This document shows, in pieces, positions 8,862-18,807 of a stretch of 64,000 bases of DNA. Source of the DNA: Sphingosinithalassobacter tenebrarum (GTDB lineage: Bacteria > Pseudomonadota > Alphaproteobacteria > Sphingomonadales > Sphingomonadaceae); assembly GCF_011057975.1 (NCBI RefSeq), contig NZ_CP049109.1, forward strand, positions 1 through 64,000. Direction: 5' to 3'. The notes below the pieces were generated by a model. The model had not been told where the DNA came from. It ran no database searches and worked only from the letters and a program-made list of their open reading frames with translations. Made by a program: the position numbers and the translations under genes. Position 1 is the stretch's first letter; every line of letters begins with the position of its first letter.

Positions 8862-10906
8862 CGCAGTCCGATCCACAGCGTGCGCGGGCTCGCGCGTTCG
8901 GTAACGTCGGAAATGCCTGTTTCGATACGCCTGTCGAACAGATTCTCGCCGCGCAGGTCGAGCACAATCCCGGCTGCGATCGGCACGCGCAGCACGGCGT
9001 CGAGCGTCACGGCATCGTTCAGCCGCGCGACATTGCGGTCATCGTCGAAGCGCGGCCCGGCATAGCGCAGCGTCACTGCGCCGCCCGCCGCCCCGCGCCA
9101 CCAGCCCAGACTCGCCGAGGCGCTGTGCCGTGCCACCTGCGCCGGACGCAGCCCGTCGAGCGGGGCGGCCGCGCCCGAGGCATGGACGCGCGAATCGGTC
9201 CAGGCCCAGCTTGCCGAGGCCGTCCACGGCCCGCTGCGCCAGCGCGCATCGAGTTCGGCGCCATGCGCCTCGACCGAATCGAGATTGCGCCGCTGGCGAT
9301 ACAGGCCCGCGCCGGAAACATAGCCGACGCCGGGAAAGCTGCCCGGCCCGCTGCCCAGCGTGACATTGGCGATGGCGTTGTCGAGCCGGTTCCAGAAGCC
9401 GGTCGCCGACAGCAACAGCCCCTGCACCGGACGCAGGTCGATGCCCGCCTCCACGCCCCGAAGCCGTTCGGGGTCGAGATCGGCATTGGCGGCCGTTGCG
9501 TCGGCGCCCACGCGATAGGGCCGATAGAGTTCGTTGAGCGTGGGCAGCCGCCAGCCGAGATACCCGGCCGCGCGCAGCGTGATCGCGGGCGAAGCCGCCA
9601 GCGCCGCGCCGACGCGCCCGGTCGGCTCCCAGCCGGTACGCGACGCATAGGCGATGTCGGTCAGCGCCGGGCCCCCGGCCATAGGCTGTTCGATCAGCCG
9701 CCCCCGCCCGATGCGCCAGTAGTCGATACGCCCGCTGGCATCGAGCATCAGCGGTCCGCTGCGCCAGCCGATACTGGCAAAGCCGCCTGTCGTGACGCTG
9801 TTGCCGCCCGCCCTGCGTTGCCGCGTGGGATCGCCGGAAACGAAGATATAGCGTTCGCGCGTCTCACCTTCGACATGGCGCAGGTCCCCGCCAAGCCGCA
9901 GCGTCAGCGCGGCGCCGGTCGGCGGCTGCAGCTCGAACCGGGCGCCGATTCCGGTCGAGGGTACGTTGTATTGGTCGAGCGCCGGACCGGCGCTGTCACG
10001 CGCATCGCTGACGCTGGCGAAGCCGCTCGCCAGCACGCGCGTCTGGACATAGCCGAGTGCCGACCATTGCCAGGCGCCCCGCCCCACCAGCCGCAGACTG
10101 GCATCGACGCCCTCGCTCTTCACATCGACGAAGTCGACGCCGCGATTGCGCCGGTCGACAAAACCCGAGACATTGGCCTGCAGCTCGGTTGCTCCGCCGA
10201 TCGGCGCGACGCCGCGCAGCGCCAGGCTCGCCTGTTCATAGGGCGCGGCGTGATCGACCAGGCCGCGATCGCCGGGAACGAGCGGCTGAAAGCCGTCGCC
10301 GCGCGCATATTGCCCCGCGATCGTCACGAACCCGCCCCCGGCGGGACGCAGCGCAGCCGTCGCCACGGCATCGAAGCTGTTGCGGCTGCCATAATGGAAA
10401 GCACCGCCGAACGGCCCGAGCATGTCCGGGCCGGCGCTGGTCAGATCGATCGTTCCCGCCAGCGCGCCCGGCCCGGATATCCCGCTACCGCCGCCGCGTG
10501 TCACGCGCACCCGCGCCAGCCGTTCGGGCAGATAGGCGGGAAAGGCGACCCAGCCGCCGAACGGATCGGCCTGCGGAACGCCGTCGAGCGTCAGCAGCGC
10601 GCGACTCGAGGCGTTGCCGCCCAGTCCGCGCAGCGTGACGCCCTGGCTGGTGGGATGCGCCGATCGCGAATCGGAACGGCGGAACTGCGCGATTCCCGCG
10701 ACATCGGCGAGTATGTCCTCGAGCCGACCGCTGGCGCTGTTCGCCAGCCGGTCGCGTTCGATGGTGACGGTGGCATAGGCGGCATCGCCCGGCGGCGGAG
10801 CGAGCCCTTCGCCGGTGACGACGATCTCCGCCTCCTGCGCGGAGGCGGGCATCGCGGCAACCGGCGCGGCGAGCGCCAGCCCCACCATCGGCCAGCACGC
10901 TCTCAT
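8846..10906 (-). CDS. TonB-dependent outer-membrane receptor
   Basis: 686-residue outer-membrane receptor. Signal peptide to about PASAQ, a short TonB-box-like segment (EAEIVVTGEG), and a plug domain with the typical stretches LADVAGIAQF, GVTLRGLGG and VRVTRGGGSGISG (residues about 60-150). A long beta-barrel ends in an aromatic-rich terminus (LWIGLRYAPR). It starts within the stop codon of maiA (ATGA overlap) and is convergent with the GT4 gene. The substrate is not evident; I see no Fur-like site, and the gene may simply be co-transcribed with maiA. Confidence 0.92.
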   Translation of the reverse strand: MRACWPMVGLALAAPVAAMPASAQEAEIVVTGEGLAPPPGDAAYATVTIERDRLANSASGRLEDILADVAGIAQFRRSDSRSAHPTSQGVTLRGLGGNASSRALLTLDGVPQADPFGGWVAFPAYLPERLARVRVTRGGGSGISGPGALAGTIDLTSAGPDMLGPFGGAFHYGSRNSFDAVATAALRPAGGGFVTIAGQYARGDGFQPLVPGDRGLVDHAAPYEQASLALRGVAPIGGATELQANVSGFVDRRNRGVDFVDVKSEGVDASLRLVGRGAWQWSALGYVQTRVLASGFASVSDARDSAGPALDQYNVPSTGIGARFELQPPTGAALTLRLGGDLRHVEGETRERYIFVSGDPTRQRRAGGNSVTTGGFASIGWRSGPLMLDASGRIDYWRIGRGRLIEQPMAGGPALTDIAYASRTGWEPTGRVGAALAASPAITLRAAGYLGWRLPTLNELYRPYRVGADATAANADLDPERLRGVEAGIDLRPVQGLLLSATGFWNRLDNAIANVTLGSGPGSFPGVGYVSGAGLYRQRRNLDSVEAHGAELDARWRSGPWTASASWAWTDSRVHASGAAAPLDGLRPAQVARHSASASLGWWRGAAGGAVTLRYAGPRFDDDRNVARLNDAVTLDAVLRVPIAAGIVLDLRGENLFDRRIETGISDVTERASPRTLWIGLRYAPR

Positions 10907-11532
10907 TCGGCCGGCTTGACCCGATCGGGATGCGCCGCGACGAAAGCGGGATGCTGCTGCGCCGTGGCGTCGATCGCCACCAGCTTCGGGAAATCGCCGA
11001 GCGGTGTGGCGAAACGACGCGCATTGTACATCTGCGGGACGAGAAAGGTGTCAGCGATGTTCGGTGCGTCGCCGCCCAGATAGGGGCCCTCGCCCGCCAT
11101 CGCTTCCAGCGCGGCGAGCCCTTCGATAATCCAGTGGCGATACCAGTCGTCGCGTTCGTCGTCGCCGACATGAAGCTGGTGCTTCAAATATTGCAGCACA
11201 CGCAGATTATCGATCGGGTGGATATCCATGCCGATCACCATCGCCTGCGCCAGCGCCAGCGCGCGCGCCGCCGGATCAGCGGGGAGAAGCCGCGGCTCGG
11301 GAAAACGCGCGTCGAGCCAGTCGATGATCGCCAGCGACTGGGTGAGCAGCGGCCCTTCCCCGGTATCGAGCGCAGGCACCAGCCCCTGCGGATTCTTCCC
11401 GCGATAGGCCGGCTCCTTCTGCGCGCCGTCGATCAGCGAGACGACCTCGCTGCGATGGGCGACACTTTTGAGATTGAGCGCGATCCGCACGCGATAGCAT
11501 GCCGACGAGCGGTAATAGTCATAGAGCAGCAT
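10903..11532 (-). CDS. maiA: maleylacetoacetate isomerase (zeta-class GST)
   Basis: Glutathione-dependent isomerase that converts maleylacetoacetate to fumarylacetoacetate in tyrosine or homogentisate breakdown. The 209-residue protein starts at the ATG after GGGGGGAG. A longer open frame upstream has no protein-like character. The N-terminal thioredoxin-like domain holds the zeta signature YRSSACYRVRIAL; the helical C-terminal domain includes DIHPIDNLRVLQYL. No homogentisate dioxygenase or fumarylacetoacetase is nearby, so it is separated from its pathway partners. It is the first gene of a two-gene run with the TonB receptor. Confidence 0.9.
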   Translation of the reverse strand: MLLYDYYRSSACYRVRIALNLKSVAHRSEVVSLIDGAQKEPAYRGKNPQGLVPALDTGEGPLLTQSLAIIDWLDARFPEPRLLPADPAARALALAQAMVIGMDIHPIDNLRVLQYLKHQLHVGDDERDDWYRHWIIEGLAALEAMAGEGPYLGGDAPNIADTFLVPQMYNARRFATPLGDFPKLVAIDATAQQHPAFVAAHPDRVKPAE

Positions 11533-11587
11533 CGCTCCCCCCTTGTTTTTCCCCGGACGAAAGGCGCTTTCCCGCCCTTCCCGGAAT

Positions 11588-12685
11588 TCAGGCGGGCGAT
11601 ATCCTGCCTTCGCCCTTTTCGCCATCCTCATGCTCGATTCGCGCTGCGACTTCGGATTCGCGCTCGAGCGCCACCTTGATCATCGCCAGCAGCGGATCGG
11701 CAAGCGCGAGCCCCAGCACGCCGAACAGCGTGCTCGCCAGGATCTGCGAGGAAAGCGTCAGCGCGGGAGGCAAATCGACGGTGCGCTTGGCAACCATCGG
11801 AATGACGACATAGCCGTCGAAATTCTGCACGCCGAAATAAATGACGATCGCCCAGAAACCCTCGGCATTGCCGACCGAAAAACCCGCCGCGACCATCAGC
11901 ACGCCGCTGATGAACGCGCCGATATTGGGAATGAAGGCCAGGATGCCGGTGATGATGCCGAGCAGCAGCGCCATCGGCACGCCCGCGATCGACAGCAGCA
12001 GCCAGGTTATCGTCCCTTCGAACACCATGCCCGCCAGCCGCCCGGCGAGCAGCCGCCGCATCGTCACGGCCATGCGCGTGATGGTCACGGCGAAATCGTC
12101 GCGCGCGGAAAGCGGTACCATCCATTGCAGCCCACGCTCGTAGATGCGCGGTTCGAGCGCGACGAACAGGCCGAGGATCAGAATCATCAGCAGCGCGGCA
12201 AAGGCGCCGATCACCGACCCCACCGCCGAAGTGACCTGCCCGATCGATCCGAGCAGCTGCTGGGCAAGGCTGAACAGGTTCGAGCGTTCCTGCAGCAGGC
12301 CGATATCGGCCGCCCACTGGGCGATGCGCTGGGCCTGGACGGCCAGTGTGACGCGCAGCTGCTCGGCCTGCTGCGCGATTTCGACGCCCGCGAGGTAGAA
12401 TGTCCCGGCGATGAAGGAGACGACGAGCGCCACGACGATGGCGATCCGCAAGGCGCGCGGCAACGGCAGCACCCTGCCGAGCAGCCGCGCACCGCCATCG
12501 AGCATCGAGGCAACGACCAGGCCCCCGAATATGATCAGCAGCGGCTGGATCAGCAAAACGACAAGCGCGACTGCGATTGCCAGTCCGAACCATACCGATG
12601 CGCGCTTGAGTTCCGCGCGGACCGCCGGGTCGCGCATCTCGTTGGGTCCCGGTTCCGAATAGACGGAGACCCGCTCCTCGCTCAT
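11588..12685 (-). CDS. AI-2E / PerM-family membrane protein
   Basis: 365-residue polytopic protein of the AI-2E transporter (PerM, UPF0118) family. The start is an ATG overlapping the lepB stop codon by four bases. Two N-terminal helices are followed by a soluble loop rich in Gln and Glu (about 75-130), then the conserved C-terminal helical block with LLLGIITGILAFIPNIGAFI and VIYFGVQNFDGYVVIPM. The family includes exporters of varied small molecules and Na+/H+ antiporters; the substrate here is unknown. It is distal in the pyrE-pdxJ-acpS-lepB run. Confidence 0.88.
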   Translation of the reverse strand: MSEERVSVYSEPGPNEMRDPAVRAELKRASVWFGLAIAVALVVLLIQPLLIIFGGLVVASMLDGGARLLGRVLPLPRALRIAIVVALVVSFIAGTFYLAGVEIAQQAEQLRVTLAVQAQRIAQWAADIGLLQERSNLFSLAQQLLGSIGQVTSAVGSVIGAFAALLMILILGLFVALEPRIYERGLQWMVPLSARDDFAVTITRMAVTMRRLLAGRLAGMVFEGTITWLLLSIAGVPMALLLGIITGILAFIPNIGAFISGVLMVAAGFSVGNAEGFWAIVIYFGVQNFDGYVVIPMVAKRTVDLPPALTLSSQILASTLFGVLGLALADPLLAMIKVALERESEVAARIEHEDGEKGEGRISPA

Positions 12686-13659
12686 CGCGTCACCGTATCG
12701 TCGTCGCCCGACACACGCTCGCCGGGGCTGGGATGCAGCGTCTTGCCTGCCCGGCCCGAGCGGAAGGCGCCCGGCCAGCTCGTCGGATTCCAGGTTTCGG
12801 TGCCGTTGAGCGAGAAAGTGATGAACTCGGCGCGTCCGCCGATATTCTCCCACGGGACCGGACCGCCGAGACCGCCCTCGTTCAACGAGAAGCGACTGTC
12901 GGCGCTGTTGTCGCGATTGTCGCCCATCAGGAAGACATGGCCCTTCGGAATCGCGATCGGACCGAAATCATCGGCGACGGTGCGCCCCAGGTCCACCGTT
13001 TCATAGGAGCGTCCGCCGGGCAGCGTCTCGCGATAGACAGGGAGGCGACAATAGAGCCGGCCATCGTCCCATTCGATCCGGCGGCCGGGATATTGATCCG
13101 GCGCGCAGCGCGTATTTTCGTCGACCTGGATCATCCTGGGCCCCTCGGCGGTGCGCTGGATCGGCTCGCCGTTGATGTACACGGTGCCGCCGCGCCCTTC
13201 GATGATCTCGCCCGGCAGGCCGATGACGCGCTTGATATAATCGGTCTCCTTACCCGGCGGAGTCAGGATCACGACATCGCCGCGCTCGGGCATGCTGCCC
13301 AGCAGGCGGCCGGGAATGAAGGGCAGGACATGGAAGGTCGGCGAGATGAACGAATAGCCATAAGGATATTTGGTGACGATCAGCCGGTCGCCGATGCGCA
13401 GCCCGGGCAGCATCGATTCGGACGGAATGTAGAAGGGCTTGGCGATCAGCGTGTGAAAGCCGAGCACGGCGATCACCAGCCAGAAGATGCCCTTTACCTC
13501 GCCCCACCAGTCGGTGCGGTGCGGCGGTTCGCCGTCGCCGCCGTCATCGCTTTCCCGGGGCGCGTCGCCGCCGGCCGGTTCGGATTGCGTGACCGCATCG
13601 GCAGTCGCGCCTTCGTCGACTGCCTCTTCGCGATCCAGCGCCAGCTCGTCCGTGGCCAT
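12682..13659 (-). CDS. lepB: signal peptidase I
   Basis: Serine-lysine dyad protease that removes signal peptides from secreted proteins at the inner membrane. 325 residues, with an unusually long acidic cytoplasmic N-terminus (about 50 residues, many Asp and Glu) before one TM helix (about 57-74). Motifs are in family order: PSESMLPG with catalytic Ser82, GDRLIVTKYPYG, DYIKRVIGLPGE with Lys143, and GDNRDNSADSRF. It sits 3 bp after acpS and overlaps the AI-2E gene. A second, shorter paralogue lies at 35752-36588. Confidence 0.95.
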   Translation of the reverse strand: MATDELALDREEAVDEGATADAVTQSEPAGGDAPRESDDGGDGEPPHRTDWWGEVKGIFWLVIAVLGFHTLIAKPFYIPSESMLPGLRIGDRLIVTKYPYGYSFISPTFHVLPFIPGRLLGSMPERGDVVILTPPGKETDYIKRVIGLPGEIIEGRGGTVYINGEPIQRTAEGPRMIQVDENTRCAPDQYPGRRIEWDDGRLYCRLPVYRETLPGGRSYETVDLGRTVADDFGPIAIPKGHVFLMGDNRDNSADSRFSLNEGGLGGPVPWENIGGRAEFITFSLNGTETWNPTSWPGAFRSGRAGKTLHPSPGERVSGDDDTVTR

Positions 13660-13662
13660 CCT

Positions 13663-14073
13663 CTATCCTTCTTCCCGCGCCACCGCTTCGATCATCACCA
13701 GCGCGAACGCCCAGGGGTGATCGTCGGTCAGCGTCAGGTGTATGCGCGCCACGTGACCTTCGGGCACCAGTCCGTCAAGCTTCGCCGCGGCACCGCCCGC
13801 CAGCGCCAGCGTGGGCGCGCCCGACCGGGCATTTACCACGCCGATATCCTTCATGAACACGCCCGCCCTGAATCCGGTCCCCACCGCCTTGGAAAAAGCC
13901 TCCTTGGCGGCGAAGCGCTTGGCAAGCGTCCCCGCCTTGGTGAACGGCCGCCTGTTCGCCTTGGCTAACTCGATTTCGGTAAACACCCGGTTTTCGAAAC
14001 GCGTGCCGAAACGATCCAGCGACGACTGGATTCGTTCGATGTTACAAAGGTCTGAGCCGAGGCCGATGATCAT
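13663..14073 (-). CDS. acpS: holo-[acyl-carrier-protein] synthase
   Basis: Transfers 4'-phosphopantetheine from CoA to apo-ACP. The 136-residue protein starts at the ATG giving [15 protein letters not shown], the family N-terminus with the Mg-binding Asp8. The second signature, [16 protein letters not shown], lies near residues 50-65. The frame is open well upstream but that part is not protein-like. No clear Shine-Dalgarno site precedes it. It lies between a small membrane protein gene and lepB, an arrangement found in many alphaproteobacteria (pdxJ-acpS-lepB). Confidence 0.95.
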   Translation of the reverse strand: MIIGLGSDLCNIERIQSSLDRFGTRFENRVFTEIELAKANRRPFTKAGTLAKRFAAKEAFSKAVGTGFRAGVFMKDIGVVNARSGAPTLALAGGAAAKLDGLVPEGHVARIHLTLTDDHPWAFALVMIEAVAREEG

Positions 14074-14164
14074 GGGGAGGGTCGCTAGCGAAAGGATACG
14101 GCGGCAATAAGGACGCGAGCGGGCCGAAGGTTCCGTTCTGAACCGGATCGGGACTCGGGCCGAA

Positions 14165-14437
14165 CTATCCGAATAGCAAGATCGCTCCGACAATGAGGAA
14201 AGGCGCAAAGGCGGAAAATGCGGCCATCGCGCACGCCAGGCCCGGATAAAGCGGCCGCAGCGAACGCGCGCCCGCGAGCCATATCGCCAGCCATAGCGGC
14301 GCAAGTAATATCCCCCAGAACACGAACCCTGTGTTGGCGTTCAACCCAAACAAGGAAACGAAGGTCGCGCCGGCGGAAAACAGGATGGTGGGAAGATTTG
14401 CGACCAGCAATATGGGAAAGGCCGCTCGAAATCTCAC
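14165..14437 (-). CDS. small membrane protein, GTG start, between pdxJ and acpS
   Basis: 90-residue protein starting with GTG in a GTGA overlap with the pdxJ stop codon, which argues for translational coupling. It begins [20 protein letters not shown] and is almost wholly hydrophobic, with three predicted TM segments (about 7-28, 33-53, 65-88) and one charged loop with [12 protein letters not shown]. Not recognised as a named family. The coding case rests on the overlap, the hydrophobic pattern and the position in a tight operon. Confidence 0.65.
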   Translation of the reverse strand: MRFRAAFPILLVANLPTILFSAGATFVSLFGLNANTGFVFWGILLAPLWLAIWLAGARSLRPLYPGLACAMAAFSAFAPFLIVGAILLFG

Positions 14438-15162
14438 CGCGCCGCATCCATCAGCGCGCGCATGTGCTGGACCACCGGCGCCAGCCCGTCGAAAATGGCC
14501 TGCCCGATCAGGAAATGGCCGATATTGAGCTCGGCAAGCTGCGGAATCGCGGCGATCGGCACGACATTGTCGAAGGTAAGACCGTGGCCGGCATGGACTT
14601 CGATGCCGTTCTTCGCCGCCAGCGCGGCTGCGTCGGCCAGCCGCTTCAATTCGACCGCGCATGCCTCGCCCTTCAGCTCGGCGAAGCGGCCGGTATGGAG
14701 TTCGACCACCGGCACGCCGAGCTGGATCGCCGCGTCGATCTGCGCCGCATCAGGCTCGATGAACAGCGACACGCGGCTGCCGTTTTCGCCAAGCGCGCGC
14801 ACCATCGGCGCGAGATGATCGCGCTGCCCCGCCGCGTCGAGCCCGCCTTCGGTCGTCCGTTCCTCGCGCTTTTCGGGAACGATGCACACCGCATGCGGGC
14901 GATGGCGCAGCGCGATTTCGAGCATTTCCTGCGTCGCCGCCATTTCGAGATTGAGCGGAATCGGCAATTCGGCGGAAAGCCGCTCGATATCGGCGTCGGT
15001 GATGTGCCGCCGGTCCTCGCGCAGATGCGCGGTGATGCCGTCGGCACCCGCCTCCGCCGCCAGCAGCGCCGCACGCACCGGATCGGGATAGCCGCTGCCG
15101 CGCGCATTGCGGACGGTGGCGACGTGATCGATGTTGACGCCGAGGCGCAGCTTGCCGCTCAT
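14434..15162 (-). CDS. pdxJ: pyridoxine 5'-phosphate synthase
   Basis: Condenses 3-amino-2-oxopropyl phosphate with 1-deoxy-D-xylulose 5-phosphate to make pyridoxine 5'-phosphate (vitamin B6). 242 residues, TIM barrel. Family motifs are all present: [16 protein letters not shown] at the N-terminus, [38 protein letters not shown], and [13 protein letters not shown]. The start is the ATG eight bases after the pyrE stop. It overlaps the small membrane protein gene by four bases. Confidence 0.97.
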   Translation of the reverse strand: MSGKLRLGVNIDHVATVRNARGSGYPDPVRAALLAAEAGADGITAHLREDRRHITDADIERLSAELPIPLNLEMAATQEMLEIALRHRPHAVCIVPEKREERTTEGGLDAAGQRDHLAPMVRALGENGSRVSLFIEPDAAQIDAAIQLGVPVVELHTGRFAELKGEACAVELKRLADAAALAAKNGIEVHAGHGLTFDNVVPIAAIPQLAELNIGHFLIGQAIFDGLAPVVQHMRALMDAAR

Positions 15163-15169
15163 CGGCCGA

Positions 15170-15754
15170 TTACCCCGCAATCGCCCGGCTGCCCGGCTTC
15201 GTCGCCGGAAGCGCGGCGAGTTCGGGCGGCAACTGATCGGCGGGATAGGCGGGCACGTCCATCCTGAGCAGCGAAACGAGCGGCACGCCGATATCGGCCG
15301 CCCCGTTCGAGCGATCGACGATGCACGCCGCGCCGAGCAATTCGCCCGGATGCCTTCGGATCGCGGCGATGCATTCGCGCGAGGAAAGCCCGGTGGTGAC
15401 GATATCCTCGACCATGACGATCCGCGCGCCTTGCGGAATCTCGAACCCGCGGCGCAGCTGGAACTCGCCATCCTCGCGCTCCACGAACACGGCAAGACAC
15501 CCTAGGCCGCGCGCAGTCTCGTATCCGGGAATGATACCGCCGATCGCCGGCGAAACGACCATGTCCACCTGCCCGAACGACTCGCGGATCAGTTCGGCGA
15601 GCGCGCCGCACACCCGTCCGGTGCGCGCGGGATCCTCGAAAATGCGCATCTTCTGCAGGAACACCGGCGAATGCAGCCCCGAGGAGAGAATGAAATGCCC
15701 CTCAAGCAGCGCGCCTGCGTCGCGGAACTCCGCCAGAATCTCCTCGCCGGTCAT
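15170..15754 (-). CDS. pyrE: orotate phosphoribosyltransferase
   Basis: Makes orotidine 5'-monophosphate from orotate and PRPP in pyrimidine synthesis. 194 residues, type I phosphoribosyltransferase fold. The N-terminal substrate segment is [16 protein letters not shown] and the PRPP-binding loop is [15 protein letters not shown] (about residues 113-127). It is the first gene of the leftward run pyrE-pdxJ-small membrane protein-acpS-lepB-AI-2E and is divergent from the cytochrome oxidase operon. Confidence 0.96.
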   Translation of the reverse strand: MTGEEILAEFRDAGALLEGHFILSSGLHSPVFLQKMRIFEDPARTGRVCGALAELIRESFGQVDMVVSPAIGGIIPGYETARGLGCLAVFVEREDGEFQLRRGFEIPQGARIVMVEDIVTTGLSSRECIAAIRRHPGELLGAACIVDRSNGAADIGVPLVSLLRMDVPAYPADQLPPELAALPATKPGSRAIAG

Positions 15755-15842
15755 GCCTTTTATCCCTCCATCGCCGCGGCGGTTCCCTTAGGCCGCGGCT
15801 TGACGCGCCGCAACCACCGCCGAAAAGAGCCGGAAGACATGC

Positions 15843-15871
15843 TTGAGACATGGGGGTTGGCCGCGTATAGG
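15843..15871 (+). promoter_or_regulatory. candidate sigma70-type promoter for ctaC-ctaD
   Basis: TTGAGA at 15843-15848 and TATAGG at 15866-15871 are 17 bp apart, in the 178-bp gap between the divergent pyrE and ctaC genes. It would give a leader of roughly 55 nt. Seen as sequence only; alphaproteobacterial promoters are loose, so this is a candidate. Confidence 0.4.
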
Positions 15872-15932
15872 CCTCGGCTGACCGCCTGCGACCGGGAAAA
15901 TCCGGCGCTCCGCAAAAGGGTGATTACTGACG

Positions 15933-17030
15933 ATGCGCATGCTTGGATTGACTTCGATTGTCCTGGCCGCGGGCCTGGCGCTGGGAAGCGCCGGACACGC
16001 CCAGACACCGACCGCCGCTCCGGCGACGGAAAGCACCACAACCGAGGCGACGACGACCGACGCCGCCGCAGAGGCTACCGCCGAAGCGACTCCGGCCGAT
16101 CCGACGCTCAATCCCGACGGCACGCAGAAAGTGGCCCCCAAGGAAGGCGTCGGCCTGCCGGTCAATGGCGGCATCGGCCTGCAGGACCAGTATTCGGTGA
16201 TCGGCGACGACGGACATGTCTTTCACAATTATGTCCTGCTGCCGGTGCTGATCGGCATTTCGGTCTTCGTCCTGATCCTGCTCGGCATCGTGATCTTCCG
16301 CTTCCGCCGCGCAGCGAACCCGGAACCGTCCAAGACCGCACACAACACCGCGCTCGAAATCGTCTGGACGCTCGTCCCGGTGCTGATCCTGTTGGCGATC
16401 GCGGTTCCCTCGATCCGCCTGCTCGCCAAGCAATATGAGCCCGCGCCCGACAATGCCGTCACGCTGAAGGCGATCGGCAACCAGTGGTTCTGGTCGTACG
16501 AATATCCCGACAATGGCGACATCGCCTTCTCGGCCAACCTGCTCAAGGAGCGCAACGAAGTCGAAGCGGGGCAGCGCTATCGCACCGATGTCGATGGCCC
16601 CCGCCTGCTCGCCACCGACAATCGCGTGGTGCTGCCGGTCAACACGCCGATCCGGCTGATCACCACCGCGAGCGACGTGATCCACAGCTGGGCGATCCCG
16701 GCCTTCTGGGTGAAGCTGGACGCGGTTCCGGGCCGCCTCAACGAGACGACTTTCACCATCAAGGAGCCGGGCGTTTATTTCGGCCAGTGCTCGGAACTGT
16801 GCGGCGCGCGTCACGCCTATATGCCGATCGCGGTCGAAGCGGTTTCGCCCGAGGAATTCGAAGCCTGGGTCCGCGCCAAGGGCGGTTCGATGCCGGATGA
16901 CGCCGACGAACCGTCGAACGCGGCGCCGGCGCAGGAAGGCGCCGACATCGTCGACGACACGGCAACGCCCGCCGACGGAAGCCTGCCGACCCTGGGCAAT
17001 TCGACCTCCGCTCCCGCCAGTGTGGAATAA
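15933..17030 (+). CDS. ctaC: cytochrome c oxidase subunit II
   Basis: CuA-bearing subunit of aa3-type cytochrome oxidase, which takes electrons from cytochrome c. 365 residues. Signal peptide to about GHAQ, then an unusual Thr/Ala/Glu-rich linker of about 50 residues, two TM helices (about 104-126 and 144-165) and a periplasmic cupredoxin domain. The CuA site is intact: His in SDVIHSWAIP, and CSELCGARHAYMP with both Cys, Glu, His and Met. The acidic, Pro/Ala-rich C-terminal tail extends past the usual end. It lies 3 bp before ctaD. Confidence 0.96.
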   Translation: MRMLGLTSIVLAAGLALGSAGHAQTPTAAPATESTTTEATTTDAAAEATAEATPADPTLNPDGTQKVAPKEGVGLPVNGGIGLQDQYSVIGDDGHVFHNYVLLPVLIGISVFVLILLGIVIFRFRRAANPEPSKTAHNTALEIVWTLVPVLILLAIAVPSIRLLAKQYEPAPDNAVTLKAIGNQWFWSYEYPDNGDIAFSANLLKERNEVEAGQRYRTDVDGPRLLATDNRVVLPVNTPIRLITTASDVIHSWAIPAFWVKLDAVPGRLNETTFTIKEPGVYFGQCSELCGARHAYMPIAVEAVSPEEFEAWVRAKGGSMPDDADEPSNAAPAQEGADIVDDTATPADGSLPTLGNSTSAPASVE

Positions 17031-17033
17031 GCA

Positions 17034-18701
17034 ATGACCGACACGACACTCTCTCCCGCCGCGCATGGCGATCATGCGCATGACGATCATCACACGCCGG
17101 GATTCTTCGCGCGTTGGTTCATGTCGACCAACCACAAGGATATCGGCACGCTCTATCTGATCTTTGCCATTATCGCGGGGATCATCGGCGGCGCGATTTC
17201 GGGCGTGATGCGCCTCGAACTGGCCGAGCCGGGCATTCAGTATCTCGGCGGCATCGCCAGCTTCATTCACGGTGGCGAACAGAGCTTCGACGAATCGCTC
17301 CACTTCTGGAACGTGCTGATCACCGCGCACGGCCTGATCATGGTGTTCTTCATGGTCATGCCCGCTATGATCGGCGGCTTCGGCAACTGGTTCGTCCCGA
17401 TCATGATCGGCGCGCCGGACATGGCGTTCCCGCGCATGAACAACATCTCCTTCTGGCTGACCGTGTCGGGCTTCATCTCGCTGATGATCTCGCCCTTTGT
17501 CGGCGGCGGTGCGGGCACGGGCTGGACGGTCTATGCCCCGCTCTCGACCTATGGCGAACCGGGACCCTCGGTCGATTTCGGTATTTTCGCGCTGCACCTT
17601 GCCGGTGCCGCGTCGATCCTCGGCGCGATCAACTTCATCACCACCATCTTCAACATGCGCGCGCCGGGCATGACCCTGCACAAGATGCCGCTGTTCGTGT
17701 GGTCGGTGCTGATCACCGCCTTCCTGCTGCTGCTCGCGCTGCCGGTGCTGGCCGCCGCGATCACCATGCTGCTGACCGATCGCAACTTCGGTACGGCCTT
17801 CTACGATCCGGCCTATGGCGGTGACCCGATCCTGTACCAGCATCTCTTCTGGTTCTTCGGCCACCCCGAAGTGTACATCATGATCCTGCCGGGCTTCGGC
17901 ATCGTCAGCCAGATCATCGCGACGTTCAGCCGCAAGCCGGTGTTCGGCTATCTCGGCATGGCCTATGCGATGGTCGCGATCGGCCTGGTCGGCTTCATCG
18001 TCTGGGCGCACCACATGTTCACCACCGGCCTGCCGGTGAATGTGAAGATGTACTTCACTGCCGCGACCATGGTCATCGCCGTGCCGACAGGCGTGAAGAT
18101 CTTCAGCTGGATCGCCACGATGTGGGGCGGCTCGATCACCTTCAAGACCCCGATGGTCTGGGCGATCGGCTTCATCTTCATGTTCACCGTCGGCGGTGTC
18201 ACCGGTGTGGCGCTGGCGAACGGCGGCTTCGACGATGTCGTCCACGACACCTATTACGTTGTCGCCCACTTCCACTATGTGCTGTCGCTGGGCGCGGTGT
18301 TCGCGCTGTTCGCGGGCTTCTACTACTGGTTCCCGAAAATGTTCGGGAAGATGTACAACGAGTTCCTCGGCCAGCTGCACTTCTGGGTGTTCTTCATCGG
18401 CGTGAACGTGCTGTTCTTCCCGATGCACTTCCTGGGCCTGCAGGGCATGCCGCGTCGCTACCCCGACTATCCCGATGCCTTTGCCTATTGGAATGAAATC
18501 GCCAGCTGGGGTTACGTCATCATGGGCGTGGGCGTGCTGATCTTCTTCGTGAACATCATCATGTCGCTGCTCGCCGGCCGTCAGGCCGAGGACAATCCCT
18601 GGGGCGAAGGCGCGACGACGCTCGAATGGACACTGACGAGCCCGCCGCCGTTCCACCAGTTCGAAACGCTGCCGGTGATCGAGGACACCCCGCATCACTG
18701 A
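17034..18701 (+). CDS. ctaD: cytochrome c oxidase subunit I
   Basis: Catalytic subunit with heme a and the heme a3-CuB centre. 555 residues, twelve TM helices. A His-rich N-terminal segment ([13 protein letters not shown], residues 11-23) precedes the core. Key sites seen: [31 protein letters not shown] (CuB His and the cross-linked Tyr), WAHHMFTTG, and VAHFHYVLS carrying the heme a and a3 ligands. Directly after ctaC; a strong terminator follows, so ctaC-ctaD form their own unit. Confidence 0.97.
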   Translation: MTDTTLSPAAHGDHAHDDHHTPGFFARWFMSTNHKDIGTLYLIFAIIAGIIGGAISGVMRLELAEPGIQYLGGIASFIHGGEQSFDESLHFWNVLITAHGLIMVFFMVMPAMIGGFGNWFVPIMIGAPDMAFPRMNNISFWLTVSGFISLMISPFVGGGAGTGWTVYAPLSTYGEPGPSVDFGIFALHLAGAASILGAINFITTIFNMRAPGMTLHKMPLFVWSVLITAFLLLLALPVLAAAITMLLTDRNFGTAFYDPAYGGDPILYQHLFWFFGHPEVYIMILPGFGIVSQIIATFSRKPVFGYLGMAYAMVAIGLVGFIVWAHHMFTTGLPVNVKMYFTAATMVIAVPTGVKIFSWIATMWGGSITFKTPMVWAIGFIFMFTVGGVTGVALANGGFDDVVHDTYYVVAHFHYVLSLGAVFALFAGFYYWFPKMFGKMYNEFLGQLHFWVFFIGVNVLFFPMHFLGLQGMPRRYPDYPDAFAYWNEIASWGYVIMGVGVLIFFVNIIMSLLAGRQAEDNPWGEGATTLEWTLTSPPPFHQFETLPVIEDTPHH

Positions 18702-18727
18702 TCGCGGTTTCGAAGCGAGACAGGAAA

Positions 18728-18757
18728 CGCCCCGGAGGAGACTCCGGGGCGTTTTTC
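18728..18757 (+). terminator. Rho-independent terminator after ctaD
   Basis: A perfect 10-bp stem (CGCCCCGGAG / CTCCGGGGCG) with loop GAGA, followed by TTTTTC. It lies 26 bp after the ctaD stop and separates ctaC-ctaD from the DUF805 and NUDIX genes and the rest of the oxidase genes. Confidence 0.93.
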
Positions 18758-18807
18758 TTTGCGCGGCTTGCGGGTAAAATGCGTCGGGGAATCGGACGCA
18801 AAAGGGG

